Of a DNA stretch of 62,428 nucleotides, positions 22,788 to 36,739 are shown piece by piece (positions within the stretch are counted from its first letter, which is position 1; each line of letters starts with the position of its first letter). The DNA lies in assembly GCA_015039465.1 (NCBI GenBank), contig MU129988.1:1-62428 (forward strand), given 5' to 3'. The position numbers and the translations under genes are program-made. Source of the DNA: Phlegmacium glaucopus. Taxonomy: Eukaryota; Basidiomycota; Agaricomycetes; Agaricales; Cortinariaceae. The notes beneath the pieces were generated by a model that was not told the origin of the DNA, searched no databases, and saw nothing but the letters and a program-made list of their open reading frames with translations.

Positions 22788-22968
22788 TTGGAAAAACTTA
22801 TTTTTAGATATGTTTTGTGATTTCAAATGAGCAGAAAGAAAAACATCTGAGAAACACATGAGATGTTTCTTATGTGTTTCCCATAGATAAATATTTTGTT
22901 CTTTTAGTTCAGAAACAGGCATGCAATGCAATACAGTGTATTTTGAAGGGGCACCAAGGTACACAGGG
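22788..22968. mobile_element. Degraded half copy of a fold-back element
   Basis: AAAAACTTATTTTTAGA..ATGTTTTGT..ATTTC.AAATGA, then TGTGTTTCCCATAGATAAATAT and TTCAGAAACAG, repeat the left arm of the 438-bp fold-back element at 58930-59367 in the same order with scattered changes. The second arm is missing. It lies directly downstream of the Trk fragment. Confidence 0.65.
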
Positions 22969-23496
22969 GTCTTTAAAACAGCTGTGTCAGGCCTAGAATG
23001 GTAATTCCAAGAGAGAACATCCTATCTCCCGCTGCCCCAGCGGCCAATTACTCCTAAGTACCCAGAAAATAATGCATAAATTGGTTCCTAAATAAGCTCC
23101 AACTTTCAATTAACATCAATTGACAAATGGGCCCAAAAAAATAATTACAAGTCACTAGTATTAAGTCATTGTCATACTTCAAGTTTACTACCGCTTGCAA
23201 ATGCGATTGAAGAATATCGAATGAGAGCACGAGATTTTTATTTTTGACCAGAGAAACCATGACCTGAAACCTATATGTGTGTATGTGAAGTACTTGAAAG
23301 AGTATAAACGAAACCGAAAAAAACCAAAGTATCAAAAATGAAAATGCCAACGCCGAAAAAGAATGACTTGAAATACAACAAAAGCTTGCCAAGGAGAGAA
23401 CATGTGTGAGGTACAAGGTATCACATCTATCAGTCCGACAGGGATTAAGATTGTCGGACAGTCTCCAAATTCACTGCCAGATCTAGTATATACCCT
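22969..23496. other. Intergenic region, no gene recognised
   Basis: Open frames on the minus strand are low-complexity hydrophobic translations without motifs. Includes the 3' region of the secreted-protein gene. Confidence 0.4.
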
Positions 23497-24229
23497 TTAG
23501 AAAGAGCTGTAGAAAGCCTTGCGAGCGGCACCGTAGGCAGATCCTACAGAGGAAGGGGAAGTAGCATCGTTCCAGTTCGATCCACCAACCACGACGGTAC
23601 TGCTGCCGAGATCATGGCCGGTGAAGCCAAGGTCATGGTTTGTAAGGGAGTTGTCTGAAGAGCAAATATCGCTAAAGTGGCTTGCGATATTGGAGTCATA
23701 TCCAACGTGGTGACCAGAAGTGCGACGCAAGTCGTGGCTGAAAAGGCTGAGACTCGAGTGGAATTGCTCAAACACGATTGTTTGAGTCTCGACTTCACAT
23801 ATCTGCTCGGTGATAATCCTGGCGAGGACGGGGGGTGTTTTTAGTCTTGGTCCTCATTGTAAGTGTAGTTTCTTCCTTACCTCTTGGCCATCTCTTGCAA
23901 GACAAGGAGACGCTGTTGAATGATCTCAACGGTCTGGGAATGGCAGACGAGTACCGAACTCTGTTCGGTGACAATGGTTTGACTCTCAATGGCGCCATCG
24001 AAGTTATGCGAGCCGTAGAAGTTATCGAAACCGGAAAGGGAGGGATATCCACCCCAGTTGTCGAAAGAGACACCACTGTTACGAGCGACTATGATGTGTA
24101 GAACATTAGCACGATCAGAAAATGGGCTCTGAAGAAAACATTACCCAAAGCGTTGGGAAGGGGCTTAGCCACGACACATGCGAGCAGAGTAGAAACCACG
24201 ATCACAGTCTTGAAAAGTTTGGCGAACAT
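23497..24229 (-). CDS. Small secreted protein of unknown function
   Basis: Three exons (24145-24229, 23881-24088, 23497-23818) give 204 residues. The N-terminus MFAKLFKTVIVVSTLLACVV-AKP is a clear signal peptide. The mature part has a short aromatic/Gly region (WGGYPSLSGFDNFYG), a conserved-looking Cys segment (VCHSQTVEIIQQRLLVLQEM, ITEQICEVETQTIVFEQF) that could form an amphipathic helical pair with two Cys, and a Ser/His/Asp-rich C-terminus. I recall similar hypothetical secreted proteins in agaricomycetes but no function. A TATA word (CTATATAAAT, minus strand, about 24455-24464) lies some 230 bases upstream, so a longer 5' UTR is likely. Confidence 0.72.
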
Positions 24230-25200
24230 TTTTGGAAAAGAATTGATTTAAAGGTTAGGGATTAAGGAAAGGCTAAATGAAATGGTTCGGTGAGCACATT
24301 CCATGAGTTCTATGAATCATATCTGACCTGCTTAAAAGAGAAGGAAAGAAAAAGGTTGCTCTGATAGAAAAAAATGTGAAAAGCACCAGGCAAATCGAAG
24401 AGGGGAAGAAAGAAACGAAAGAAGTTGTTGAAAAATGTAGCCCTGTGGATAGCCATTTATATAGTATCAAGCCATGATAGAGCCCGAGAGCGCCAATAGA
24501 CCAGAGTCCTGTCCGATACCAAGTAGTACATTGATAATTGATGAGAATGCCTGGAAATCAGTTACCGCTGGCCTGTCGGTGTCAATATTATGATCATAGT
24601 TGCTTCAACGGTTGAAGCTTGGCAAAGGCTTGTATGGCAGTGGATACGAACTTTGATCATGAAGAGCCTTCAGAAGGCTCGAGGTTTATTTATAGGCTTG
24701 AATCACTACTAGTCCTCAATTGATAATTTCTAGCTTTTGGGACTTCATTGTTGTAGCACCAAGATAGCTGTCTTTTTTTTCACGAACATGACACCTCACT
24801 TTTATCTTGGAGGCCCGCAGTGATAGCCGCTGCAGCATCAAATGTGCAAATTTTTTCCACGAATGATTGTCTCAAACCTATCGTTAACCGCCAAGACCAG
24901 AGAGATGTTTGACAGTGACAGTCACCAGAGCCAAGCCAAGCAACAGACAAGAAACTAGCTATTTCTTTGATGTTGGCGAGTTCGAGGTACTCCGAGTCGG
25001 GTAGGTAAGGGGCTAGTACACGTTATGTACTTGAGAAGAAAAATGATGCAGCAGAGTTATTAATTGACAAGCATCCGACGACCAAAAGACTGTTCGGCTC
25101 AACAGAGCAGAGAGCTGATTATGAATAGAATGATGGCATCACGCGGGACAGCGAATCGGGAATTGAAAATACAAGTTCTTGCGCTCCCGCTCTCACAAGT
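24230..25200. other. Divergent intergenic region
   Basis: Upstream of both the secreted protein (minus) and mL59 (plus). Contains a minus-strand TATA-like word near 24455-24464. No other gene supported. Confidence 0.45.
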
Positions 25201-25877
25201 ATGTCTGCCTTGCAGGCTATCAAAAGATTTCGGGCAAGGGAAGCCCTAGGTCTCGTCAAGCACTTAAAGCTCTTCGGTCCTCTTCCCGAATCCAAATCTG
25301 CCACCAATGAACCTATGATCTCACTTCCAAACCCATTCCTGCCTAAATTTAACCCAAAGTCGGGAAAGTGGCATAAACCAAGCTATTCATTACGACGCCA
25401 GGCTGAATTAGTGAAGAACGCGCATGCGACTGGGTCCATGCATCTTCTACCCCCGGGTCCTAAAAAAGCCGCATTTGAATTTAGAATGCAAAGACTGGAG
25501 GCACCTGCGAAACCGCCTCCTCCAAGTGTCCCCGCCGCTGGCAAAGTTGAGGTGTGGGATGTTCCCGTGCAGTGGGTTGGCAAGGTTCCTGAGAAGAAGA
25601 CGGCCGGTGCAGAATTGGGTATTCGCTTGTACGCTGGAAAGAAACGGATGTTCAAACGTCATCTCTGGGAACGTGTCGGAGCAAAACGTATCAGGAGACG
25701 GTCCATCCTCATGCGCGATATGGCTGCTCGCGTCAAGAATTACAAAACTGTACGTGTTTTTCTTATAAGCCAATTTGTATTCTCCTCTTACCCCCGTTTC
25801 GTTAGTATTACAAGAAGAGAAAACCAAACCCGCTCAAACCTCCAAGATATTCAAAACCGCCCAAACTGCCATTCTAA
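25201..25877 (+). CDS. Mitochondrial large-subunit ribosomal protein mL59
   Basis: Fungal mitoribosomal protein (yeast Mrpl25 family). Two exons (25201-25749, 25806-25877) give 206 residues. Motifs: MSALQAIKRFRAREAL at the N-terminus, LPNPFLPKFNPKSGKW, YSLRRQAELVKNAHATG, MHLLPPGPK and a very basic C-terminal part (KKRMFKRHLWERVG, KRIRRRSILMRDM) ending in YYKKRKPNPLKPPRYSKPPK. The short last exon continues the basic Pro/Lys tail, so the read-through past 25749 is intron. The charge and length fit a ribosomal protein. The name rests on motif memory. Confidence 0.8.
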
Positions 25878-27006
25878 TACACATGATATTCTCTTATACT
25901 ATATCACCTTACACCCGTGTCTACGGTCTTTCAGGATAAGAAATTAATCTCTACCAGAGTAAAAGTCTGGACGTCTGAATCGAACAGGCGAGAAATAAAA
26001 ATCTTCAATGGCTCCAATAGGTCTCGTTGATTATGGCAGGAGGTTGCTTGTTTGCCGCGCCGTAAATTAGCTAAGACTCGAAAGTAAGGAGATGATTTGG
26101 TAAAACTACAGAAAAACTACAAAATAGGGCTGAGGGCAAGCACAAGATTACTTGCTATCAAACCACGTACACAGTAGGGTCGAAAAAACATCACTAATAC
26201 ACGTACATTTCTAACGTGAAGATAAGGAGAAATGAGCTGCCAAGACGTCTGTGAGAGCCGTAACCATTAGAGACCTGAATGGGAAATAAATAAATAGGAA
26301 TAGGCTGCATTCATCAAGGTCCAGGTATGTAATACAAAATAAATAAATATGCGGGATTGTGCCTCGAAACTGAGTGAAAAAAGAACTCGATGATAGAGAG
26401 GAGAGGGAAGTACAGCGGCCACAGACAAGATATTCACAGAGAAAATGGAATAAAAGATTGAAGAACCATGCTTTTTTTTGAAAGATGTGAAAGTTGGAGA
26501 GGAGAGAGTAGATGCGAAGACGTAACGTTAACGTGTCTTGAAGGTACCAAATGAAGAGGAGAGTGGAAATGGTGAATCCGTTGGTGCCCAATAAGAGACG
26601 CATGTAAGATGAACAAAGAAGATGCGAGAAGCGGGTGCCTCTGGAACGAAGGGAGGACAGTTGGCCGAGGTAGAGAGGTTGAATATTTTATAAGGAAAAG
26701 ATGGATGGAAGTCGGGAAAACGTAAAGCGCATAACCAAATAGATGGAAAAGGAAGAATGTGGTCTATTACATACATGCAATGCTTGGGTAAAAAAACGAA
26801 TGGGGAGGAGAGAAATCGTACAAGGTTACTTGATTTGTGTACAAAACACATAACACAGCAACCGTCGAAAAAAACCCAATGATTTTGCTTGTCCTTCACA
26901 AAATCAAAAAAGTTACGGCGGCTGCAGAGCTATGACAAAGCGATTTGAGAGTGCCAGGAAAATTCTATGAATTGAGGGAAAAGAGCGTTTCTGAGACAGA
27001 TGTGTT
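25878..27006. other. Convergent intergenic region
   Basis: 1.1 kb between the 3' ends of mL59 and the kinase gene. Minus-strand open frames of up to 130 codons exist but are low-complexity and show no family motif. I regard them as chance. Confidence 0.45.
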
Positions 27007-30000
27007 TTAACTGATGCCTTTTAGTTCGGCTACAAGGCGCTATAAGGACGGTAAGCACAATTGCTACCAGGAACATGAGAAACAGACATACCTCAGCCTC
27101 TCTTAATAAGGATTCGGGATCCATATCTCCGCCCTGACTTATGCCGAGCTTGATACCATACTCCAGGAGCTGACGCATGTAGAATGGATTTATGACCGAC
27201 TCGTCGGGTTCCAGAAGGTCTTTCACAGGCGGTGGAGGGGCTATACCAAGAGCCATCAGGAATTTCATTCACCAACCCGCTTACTCAAGAAATATACTTA
27301 CGATCTTGCATAGCCAACCAATCATGATTCAACAATTCCGGAATCGTGGCCCGTTCCTTCGGATTCCGACACAGACAGCTTTGCATGCTCGTAATGACAT
27401 CGCTCCGGACCTTCTGTTTCAGATGTTCCAGCTTTTTCGGTGGTTCGACTGGCGCACCCGAGGTCGAACTTCGAGGTGAAGGAACAATCGGTGTTGCATA
27501 TTCTGCAAAATCGATGACATATGCCAAGTCTGGGATAGCTTTCATCTTCTGATACACGGTCAAATGCTGGAATGGTGGGTGACCGTAAATCATTTGGTAC
27601 AAGATGCAGCCTAGTGACCAGACATCGGAGGGTCGACCGACTTTGAGTCTTCGCATACCGTCAGGAAGCTCGATAGCTTCCGGACTCATATAATTGACAG
27701 TTCCAATCTGGTGGTCCCGTTGAATGTTTGTCGTATCATTGGCAATAGCGTTTGCAATCCCAAAGTCGATCAATTTGAGTTGGCCGCGCACCAATACAAA
27801 ATTGGCGGGTTTCAAATCCGAGTGCACGATTTTTTCTTCGTGAATGACATGGACAGCTTGCAGCATCTGAGAAAATTTGCGAAATTGAGTTGATGGCCGA
27901 AACGCGGAAAGATGATGTTAAAAAATTACCTGCTGCCAATAATAAGCCACCCAAACCATGTTAACAGGTTCCTTCATTTGTTCCTGCAACAACCTCGCCA
28001 AATCGATTTCTCCACACTCCATAACGAGCAATAAATGGCCTTTACTACCCCCAGGACCTGCTTTAACCTCGCTGTCGATCAGTCTGATAATGCGACTGTT
28101 GCCCTCGAGTCGTTTAAGTAAGGCAATCTCGTTCATATAGCCGCTCATAGTCTCTGCGTCCGTCTTGTCCAGAGATACACGCTTAATGGCATACAACTCA
28201 TTTGCGTGGTTAAGCACACGGAACACACGCGATGATCCTCCTTTGCCGATCATATCTAATCGAGCATAAGCTTTCTTGTTCACCTATCAGGCGAGTTTCA
28301 ATAAAATTACTCAAACGGAACAAAAGGAAAGACTTACGACAATATGTCGATTAAGCTGTGCAGGAGGAGGCGCAGGAACGGCTGAGATCGAAGGCGCCGA
28401 TTGGGAATATTGCTGTTGCTGTAGGGACATATGTGATTGATGTCCTCTTCTTTCCCGTTCCCTGTCTCTTTCTCTATCCCTTTCTCGCTCTCTTTCCCTT
28501 TCCCGATCCTTATCCCTCCCCCTCTCTCTGTCACGCTCTCTTTCTCCAGAACTAGCCGCCCCACCATACTCATACTCATCCTCTCTCTCAACTTTATCCA
28601 CAGCGGTGCCGGCCCAGGTCTTTCCAATAGCATTAGGGGGCGCACTTGGATCTCTAATCATCCCACTCGTGGTAGGTGCCTCAGGTGCCGTCGGGCTGCG
28701 ACGATGTTTCGCCATTTCTCGTCCTACTTGGCTAGGAACGGGAGAAAGTCGGCCCTTCGCTGTAGGTGGAGACACGCGACCTTTGGTAGCTGCAGGAGGA
28801 GATAGGCGACCTTTAGCCGTAGGAGGAGATACACGCCCTCGTGAAACAGCTGTGGTCGACACGCTCGATGGCGGAGGTGAGTATCGTGTTTGCAGTCGAG
28901 CCGAAAGAGGTGGCGGTGAAACTCTATGCGAGTCTACTACAGTAGGAGAGCCTACAGATGTGGCACTCAATGGTGGAGCCAGACCGCGCAACGTGTCTGA
29001 ATCACGTCGTCGATGTCCATGAGCTTGTCTTTGAGGCTGGAAGCTTTGGTGGGTGGGAGAAGGTGATTGTCGTGATTGCTGATATTGGATGTCTTGTTCT
29101 CGACCTAACAAAAGCTATGTCAACACTAGCCGAGTAAAGCATCCTTGGTTTAAAAACTCACGATCGGCTTCGTCACCTTGTACGCGGTGCTCTAAATTGA
29201 CAAATTTAGTACCATGTGCCATACATGTAGATTAAACATACTCTTGTAATCGGAGCGGTTCTCGGCATCCTGTCTTTCTCGTTCTTGGAAAGTGACTCGT
29301 CGTGCTCCAGCTGTGGACACACTGGCTGCGTTGTCCGCACTGCCATGAACTCCTGTTGGACCAAAAAAAAATGTTAAAGATATGATTAACCCAACACCAT
29401 ACTAGGATTTCTTACCTAGACTAGTGCCCGGACGCGAGCTCGGGTTTTGGTACTGATGTTGTAGTTGTAGCTGATAGTCATCGTTGTTACCTGGAAGAAA
29501 AAACTCAAGCTTTGTCGGCGAGATCTGGTCACAGGAACTTACTCAAAGCATCACTCAAGCTCGCCGACCGCCGTGGTCTTGAAGTTCCAGATTGTGAAAG
29601 TGCTGCAGATCCAGCAGAGAGACCAACGTTCACATTGACGCTTAAAACACTTTGTCCTCTCTGGCGGCCACCGCTTAAATGCGATCCCGACGGGACAGAC
29701 GACGGTAAGGGGATGGCAGCTGGTTCAACTGCAGGAAAAGGCTCATCCTCCTGGTCTGTGTCATCTCCATTCATAGTAAGCCGAACAGGCGAATAATAAT
29801 CACCAGCTTGTTCGCTGTCGCTGGTTTCTCTCTCCGCAATACGGTCGAAACCGGCGGCAATTGCGGCAGAACTGCTGTATTTAGATGCAGAAGTCGATTT
29901 CATGATTCGTCCCGCACGATTAGGGCCCGGCATGATTTGACGGGGGTGTGGACCACGTTGAGATAGAGGCATATCTGTGAGTGGTCTGCCACTGGCAGTA

Positions 30001-30734
30001 CTATTGCCATTTGCCAAATAAGCTGCCCGGGCAGCAGGTACGCGAGAAGACGAGGAAGACACCGAGCGAGTCGCCAGTGGGGGAGAGCTTCGTTGCTTAA
30101 CTGCAACCATAGCTGTTTGTATGTGGGGATATTCGTCAGATTCACTAATGTTTTCTTTTTCTTCCTGTAGTGTATGAGAAAGTACATTTGAATCGATGGT
30201 TTGTCTAGTCCTGGATGGACCGTTGGCTTCATGACGGTCCCTACTATCTTCCATAGTAATACGACGGGGAGCAGCACGAGGTTTAGAAAGAGAAGAAGCA
30301 GTAGGAGCAAGATATGACGCCGACATCGAGATTGCGGGGCCAGAAGCGACCCGTTGGAAAGATCTAGCTGGTTTTTCATTTTGAGCACCTGTCGAAGAGC
30401 TGGTAGACAGAATTGGGAACGCGCTTTCAGAGCGCGTGAGAGAGATCCTGGTCACGGGTGAATTGAGCAAATCTGGAGATGGTGGTTTGAGAGGTGGGTC
30501 TGGCTGTAGGGATGTTTCTTGGGGGGTGGGCGGTGAAGAATGGTTCGACTTTGATGACAAGCCTTTCGAGAGGCGAACAAAATTTCCCTCTTGGTCAATG
30601 ATATAGTCGAAAGATAGGTCATCGATTATTGAAGAGTCGTCTGAGTTGGGCGTCGTTGACTTTGACGAACTAGTAGAAGAAATACGATTATCTTCTGGGG
30701 TACGTGGCGGCGACACTGAAGGACTTGAGGACAT
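27007..30734 (-). CDS. MPS1: Mps1/TTK-type dual-specificity protein kinase
   Basis: Spindle-checkpoint and spindle-pole kinase. The minus strand starts at 30734 with a long Ser/Pro-rich, disordered N-terminal half, which includes an Arg/Glu/Asp repeat segment (RERERERDRERDRERERR, about 28440-28530). The kinase domain follows: IGKGGSSRVF (Gly loop), YAIKRVSL (Lys), IVHSDLKPANF (catalytic loop with HSD in place of HRD, usual for Mps1), LIDFGIANAI, the activation segment DHQIGTVNYMSPEAI, SDVWSLGCILYQMIYGHPPF and LLNHDWL. The C-terminal tail has PPPPVKDLLEP and ends in ERLVAELKGIS. At least eight exons. The kinase core lacks no catalytic residue. The neighbouring nitronate monooxygenase lies 244 bases upstream on the same strand. 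Confidence 0.9.
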
Positions 30735-30978
30735 TGTTGATTAAAAAACGAAAGAAATAGCGACGAAAGCAAGGAGGACAGCGTGTAGGCAAAGCAAATG
30801 TGAAAAACAAAAATATCAACTCTCTCGTGCTTCACCACGATGCAAGTCAGGACCTCAATCACCTCTCCTATTTAGGGAATTTAATCTTTCCCATCCCCCA
30901 ACCTCTTTCTGGGGTCATGCCTCATGTCCACAACGCGGTCACGGGACCTATTCACGCACCGCGGTCCCCGGGAATTGT

Positions 30979-32470
<1,492 letters not shown>

Positions 32471-32881
32471 ATCGTTGAGCACAAATAGGTATACGGTGGT
32501 ATAATGGTAAGACGGCGGACAACAGCAGTGGCCGGATGTCCAACACAACGTTGGACGTTGGCTTGGAAGGGACCGTGAAACTTGCCTGTGATATTGAGGT
32601 TCGGCATGAGGCCGTTAAAGATGATCCGATCCAAATTGCTACATTGATACGTCAAGGCATGAGTCGTCCTTACAACGCTCAAGCTTGACTGTCCGTTGAC
32701 AATCTAGCGCCGTGAAGTCCCATGGAACCGGACATGGATATGGCATTACTCCGGGTCCGAGGCCTTTCAAACTATCCCGACTGCCACGTCTCCCGGTGAA
32801 TGAGAGGCTCGTGGAACAGTCTTTCATAATTGGCCAATCTCGTCTGTCCCGATATCTTTTGTTGTAATTATCGACACTCAA
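32471..32881. other. Divergent intergenic region, nitronate monooxygenase / P450
   Basis: 411 bases between divergent start codons. A box-A-like word (GGTATAATGGTAAG, 32506-32519) occurs without a partner box B, so no tRNA is called. No TATA box is obvious. Confidence 0.4.
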
Positions 32882-35115
32882 ATGACTTCCTCAGACTCAG
32901 CATCCCATCTCCTTTTTGTTTCACTTTCACTTGCCATAATACCACTGGCTGGTGTAGTTTTCTCTATCTACTGGACGTATTCAAAGTGGCTTGAATCACC
33001 TTTTCGAGGGCTACCCTATCCCCCAGGCCCCCCAGCGAAAAACATAATTTCGGGCAATTCAAATGATATCCCTCTGTCACGGCATTGGCATACTTACGCC
33101 AATTGGGCCAAGATATACGGTTGGCACTACTTCAATCTTATCATCAGCTGCTCCATTGACTTATTCTCACAGGCGACATCATTCATTTTCGAATCTATGG
33201 TCAGCACACGATCATCCTGAACTCGGTGGAAGATGTCCGTGAGATGTTTGAACAGCGTGCAGGTCTTTATTCTGATCGTCCGAAGAACGTCATGGTCGAC
33301 TTGTAAGCTCTTGCCCTATATGTGATATCTCCCAATTTTATATATATTTATTGTCGATCTAGAATGGGTTGGGACTTCAATGTTAATCTGATGGCATATG
33401 GTGATAATTGGCGTCGTCACCGCCGCTTATGTCAACAAATATTTCGACCAAAATCCTCTCTGGCCTATCGAACGATTCAAACACAAAAAGTTCACAGGAT
33501 GCTGTCTGATCTTCTCAACCGCCCCGAACACTTTGCCACACATTGCAGGACGTAAGTGCCAAATTTCTTACTATATAGTAATGCCTCGCCCTCTTAACAA
33601 CTCTACAATCAGAACTGCGGCTGCAACTATAATGTCTACTATGTACGGTCACGATGTCTCGTCCAGCACCGAGGACGATCACGTCAAACGTGCAGAGCAG
33701 TCGGTGGGAATGCTTTCGGATGCCCTTCTCCCCGGAGCGGCAATTGTGAATGCTATCCCAGCCCTTCGGTATCTTCCCGCTTGGTCACCTGGCGTCGACT
33801 TTAAACGCTTAGCGCTCGAGGCCAAAGAGTTGAATCAGCAATTGCAGGATGCGCCTATCGCTTTCGTTAAGAAGGGAATTGTAGGTTTTTATGATTGAGC
33901 CTGCCCGCTCACATGTTGAAGAGGAACCATAGATGAAAGGAACTTCTGGTCCGTCTGTGGTTTCGGATCTTTTGGAAACCTGCTACATGCAGCGTGACTA
34001 CGATGTTATCAAAGGAGTTGCTGCAACCAGTTATACTGGTAAGTATCTTTTCCGCCTTCCATAAATTACACTCAAATGTAGCCTTTCTCTCTAGCTGGAA
34101 TAGAACCTGTACGCTATATCGTTTCCCAAGCTTCTGCTGCGTCTTATTGTAACTTCTAGACCGCTTCTTCGATCACCACATTTTTCCTCTCCATGGCTAT
34201 ATATCCAGATGCCCAGAGAAAAGCTCAGGATGAAATTGACAGAGTAATTGGTTCAAATCGATTACCCACCTACGATGATAGAAAGTCTCTACCCTACGTG
34301 GAAGCGCTTTACAGGGAGGTTTTGAGATGGGGACCCCCCTCTCCACTTAACACTGCTCACACCGCTACAGAAGATGATATTTATAATGGCTACTTCATTC
34401 CAAGAGGTAAAACTTCTATTATAAGTCACTGAGCCCAAATATTGAAGCCCCTCGTCATTCTCTAGGCGCGACAATCATCGCTAATATCTGGTAAAAGTCT
34501 AAACCCCACTACCAAGATTTGGAAAATTAAACGGGATTGCTTTCTCCTCATCAGGGCAATGACAAGGAACGAAGACAAATACCCCAACCCAGATACCTTC
34601 ATGCCGGAACGTTTTATCGACGAGCATGGCAATTTAAATGACGATGATATGATGATTGTCTTTGGCTTTGGACGGCGGTCTGTTCCCAATCCTCTTCCAA
34701 TTTGTTTTCTGTCTCATACTCACACCGATACCTCGATAGAATTTGCCCTGGTAGACATATGGCTTCTGCGACTGTAAGACAATATTCGTCAAACAAAAAA
34801 ATAATTAGAACATAAGGTCAATACCTTTCTTTTTAGATCTGGCTTTCGATTGTGTCAATTCTAGCGACGTTAAATATCCGAAAAATGAAGGACGCGAGGG
34901 GCAATGATATCCCACTTGATGGGAAATACTCGGATAGGATGATCAGGTCAGGCGCGGGTTGTCTCGTTTTTTTTTCTGTCGAAAGTGATCTCATGTCCCT
35001 CTATCTCAGCTACCCGCTTCCTTTTGAATGCTCGATTACCCCACGGTCGATAATTACGAAACAGTTGATCCAGGATGCAGCGTTAAGAGAGACAAGCCCT
35101 AGACAGAGGGAGTGA
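32882..35115 (+). CDS. Cytochrome P450 monooxygenase
   Basis: Second heme monooxygenase of the window. The start gives a membrane anchor (LLFVSLSLAIIPLAGVVFSI) and the hinge YPPGPPAKN. Around a dozen exons encode NWRRHRRLCQQIFRP (C-helix), the I-helix, YREVLRW (ExxR), PDTFMPERF and the heme loop FGFGRR-ICPGRHMAS. The I-helix reads AGIEPTASS: Pro stands where the family usually has Thr in the AGx(D/E)T motif. That stretch comes from a 14-nt exon (34095-34108) between two introns. The intron at 34678-34739 splits the heme loop at the same codon position as in the P450 at 4844-7024. Substrate unknown. Frame is intact to the stop at 35115. Confidence 0.9.
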
Positions 35116-36739
35116 GATTCAAGGTAGTATCAATCTATTTCCACCTGTAGTCACGTTTCTGAATGCATATGGGCCAGTAAGATATTTGAAAATCAGCTTC
35201 ATATATCAACCCGTGGTCATTGATTTTCTCTTCCAATGTGGTAGTGGAGTAGGACGGTCATTGACGGGTGGATTGAAGCAGTGGAGAAGGGAGTGAGACA
35301 GAAAATATTTGCCGGTTACTTTTGCACTCACTGGTAATATTCTAAGTAGCTGGTTTTTTTTTTTGGCTGATAAAGTGGAAGAACCGTGATTGTTCAACAG
35401 ATTCCAAAGGTTTCTGCGCTTGAGTCTAAGAGACATTTTTGCAAAAGGTTTGTTAAGAATCTTAGTTGTTCCTGAAAGATTCATAGTCGGTTTATCCAAT
35501 TAGCTTCATTCAGTTCTTCCCCGCATGTTTGCCAGTGCCAACCTCTCAGCCGATGATCTACCCCGGGCCTGAATATTAATGCCTCCCTGTGGTCATCAGT
35601 TTCGCCAACTTGAGCATCCGCATCGAATCAGTTGACTGATAGACTCTGATAGGGAACTTGATGTTCGGGGTTCTCTGCCCATGTAATAGTGTTGGGCGGA
35701 CCCGAGCATTTACCACCGCCCTTTCACCTGACCACTGCCATTCATGCTATTATGATGCTAACTGAATGTCGACTGGCACTGTTAGGCTTTTCTCGAATAT
35801 CCAGCTGCCCCGGACAAGGTCCATATATATCAACTAGCCCGACCAAGGCACCCTGATAAAAACAAAATGTACACACACTCTCTCCACAAATGAGTCCACA
35901 TGAGCATGTATGTTAGTAAGTTGCACGTGCTAACAGATCGCCGCGGCCCGGAGAAACTTCTTGTTCTATTTATACCACAGAGGATTGTTATCATAATGCA
36001 CATGCACATAGATGCACGTACATCCGAACCATATGATGACTTGGCGCGCGAAGACAACGGTATATAACTAAAAAAAACTGAAATATTTCTTGGGCATTCA
36101 AACCGAATATTACGTATCATGTCTTACTCATATAAATTTTCCCTTCATTCTTGCTTCGTAACTACCTAACGGGTTACCCACCCGTCGTTCTCCAAGAATG
36201 CAGGAGACTTTTATTATATATGCTTACAGTTCAATATTAGGTATAGATTACCAAGAAATATAGTCCCTTAATTTCGAGACTGAATTTTACGTGTTCAATA
36301 ATATTATCCTGCATAGTTAAACTCCATTGGGTAGCCAAGAAGTTGTGTGCCAGTGCGTGAATGCTTCATTGAATGACGAGAGTTCGTGCGACGTTCGTGA
36401 GCGTTCGTGGCCAAGTTTCGAACGAGACCCCATGGCGTGATGATTTTACCAAGACTTTCGCTGGGACCGATGGTCGTTTTAGAAACGAGAAGGCTTATAG
36501 CTCGAAATTAAGGCAACTTGTATCTGATGAATTTCCAAATCAGAATCAGCGGCACCTTAATTGTTCATGTAAGGGGGTCAACTGGTATCAACAAATTGGT
36601 AGAAATGAAATCATTATATTCCTAATAACTAAGAGCAAAGCTCCTTTTAGATCGTTACCAACACCAAAGAGGGAGAAAAATGGAGCCATGTGGAGGTATC
36701 AGGGAAGAAGGGGAGGAAGGACCAAGAGATGCGAAAAAT
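35116..36739. other. Convergent intergenic region, no gene recognised
   Basis: 1.6 kb between the 3' ends of the P450 and the sugar transporter. No coding segment with homology. One short plus-strand frame (36373 onward) runs antisense into the transporter gene and is not supported. Confidence 0.45.

Noticed and set aside
26211..26899. Overlapping minus-strand ORFs downstream of the kinase gene
   Set aside because: Low-complexity hydrophobic/Ser translations without motif, in a convergent 3' region.
32506..32562. tRNA-like box A (GGTATAATGGTAAG)
   Set aside because: No box B or T-arm within a tRNA length, and no acceptor stem. Treated as chance.
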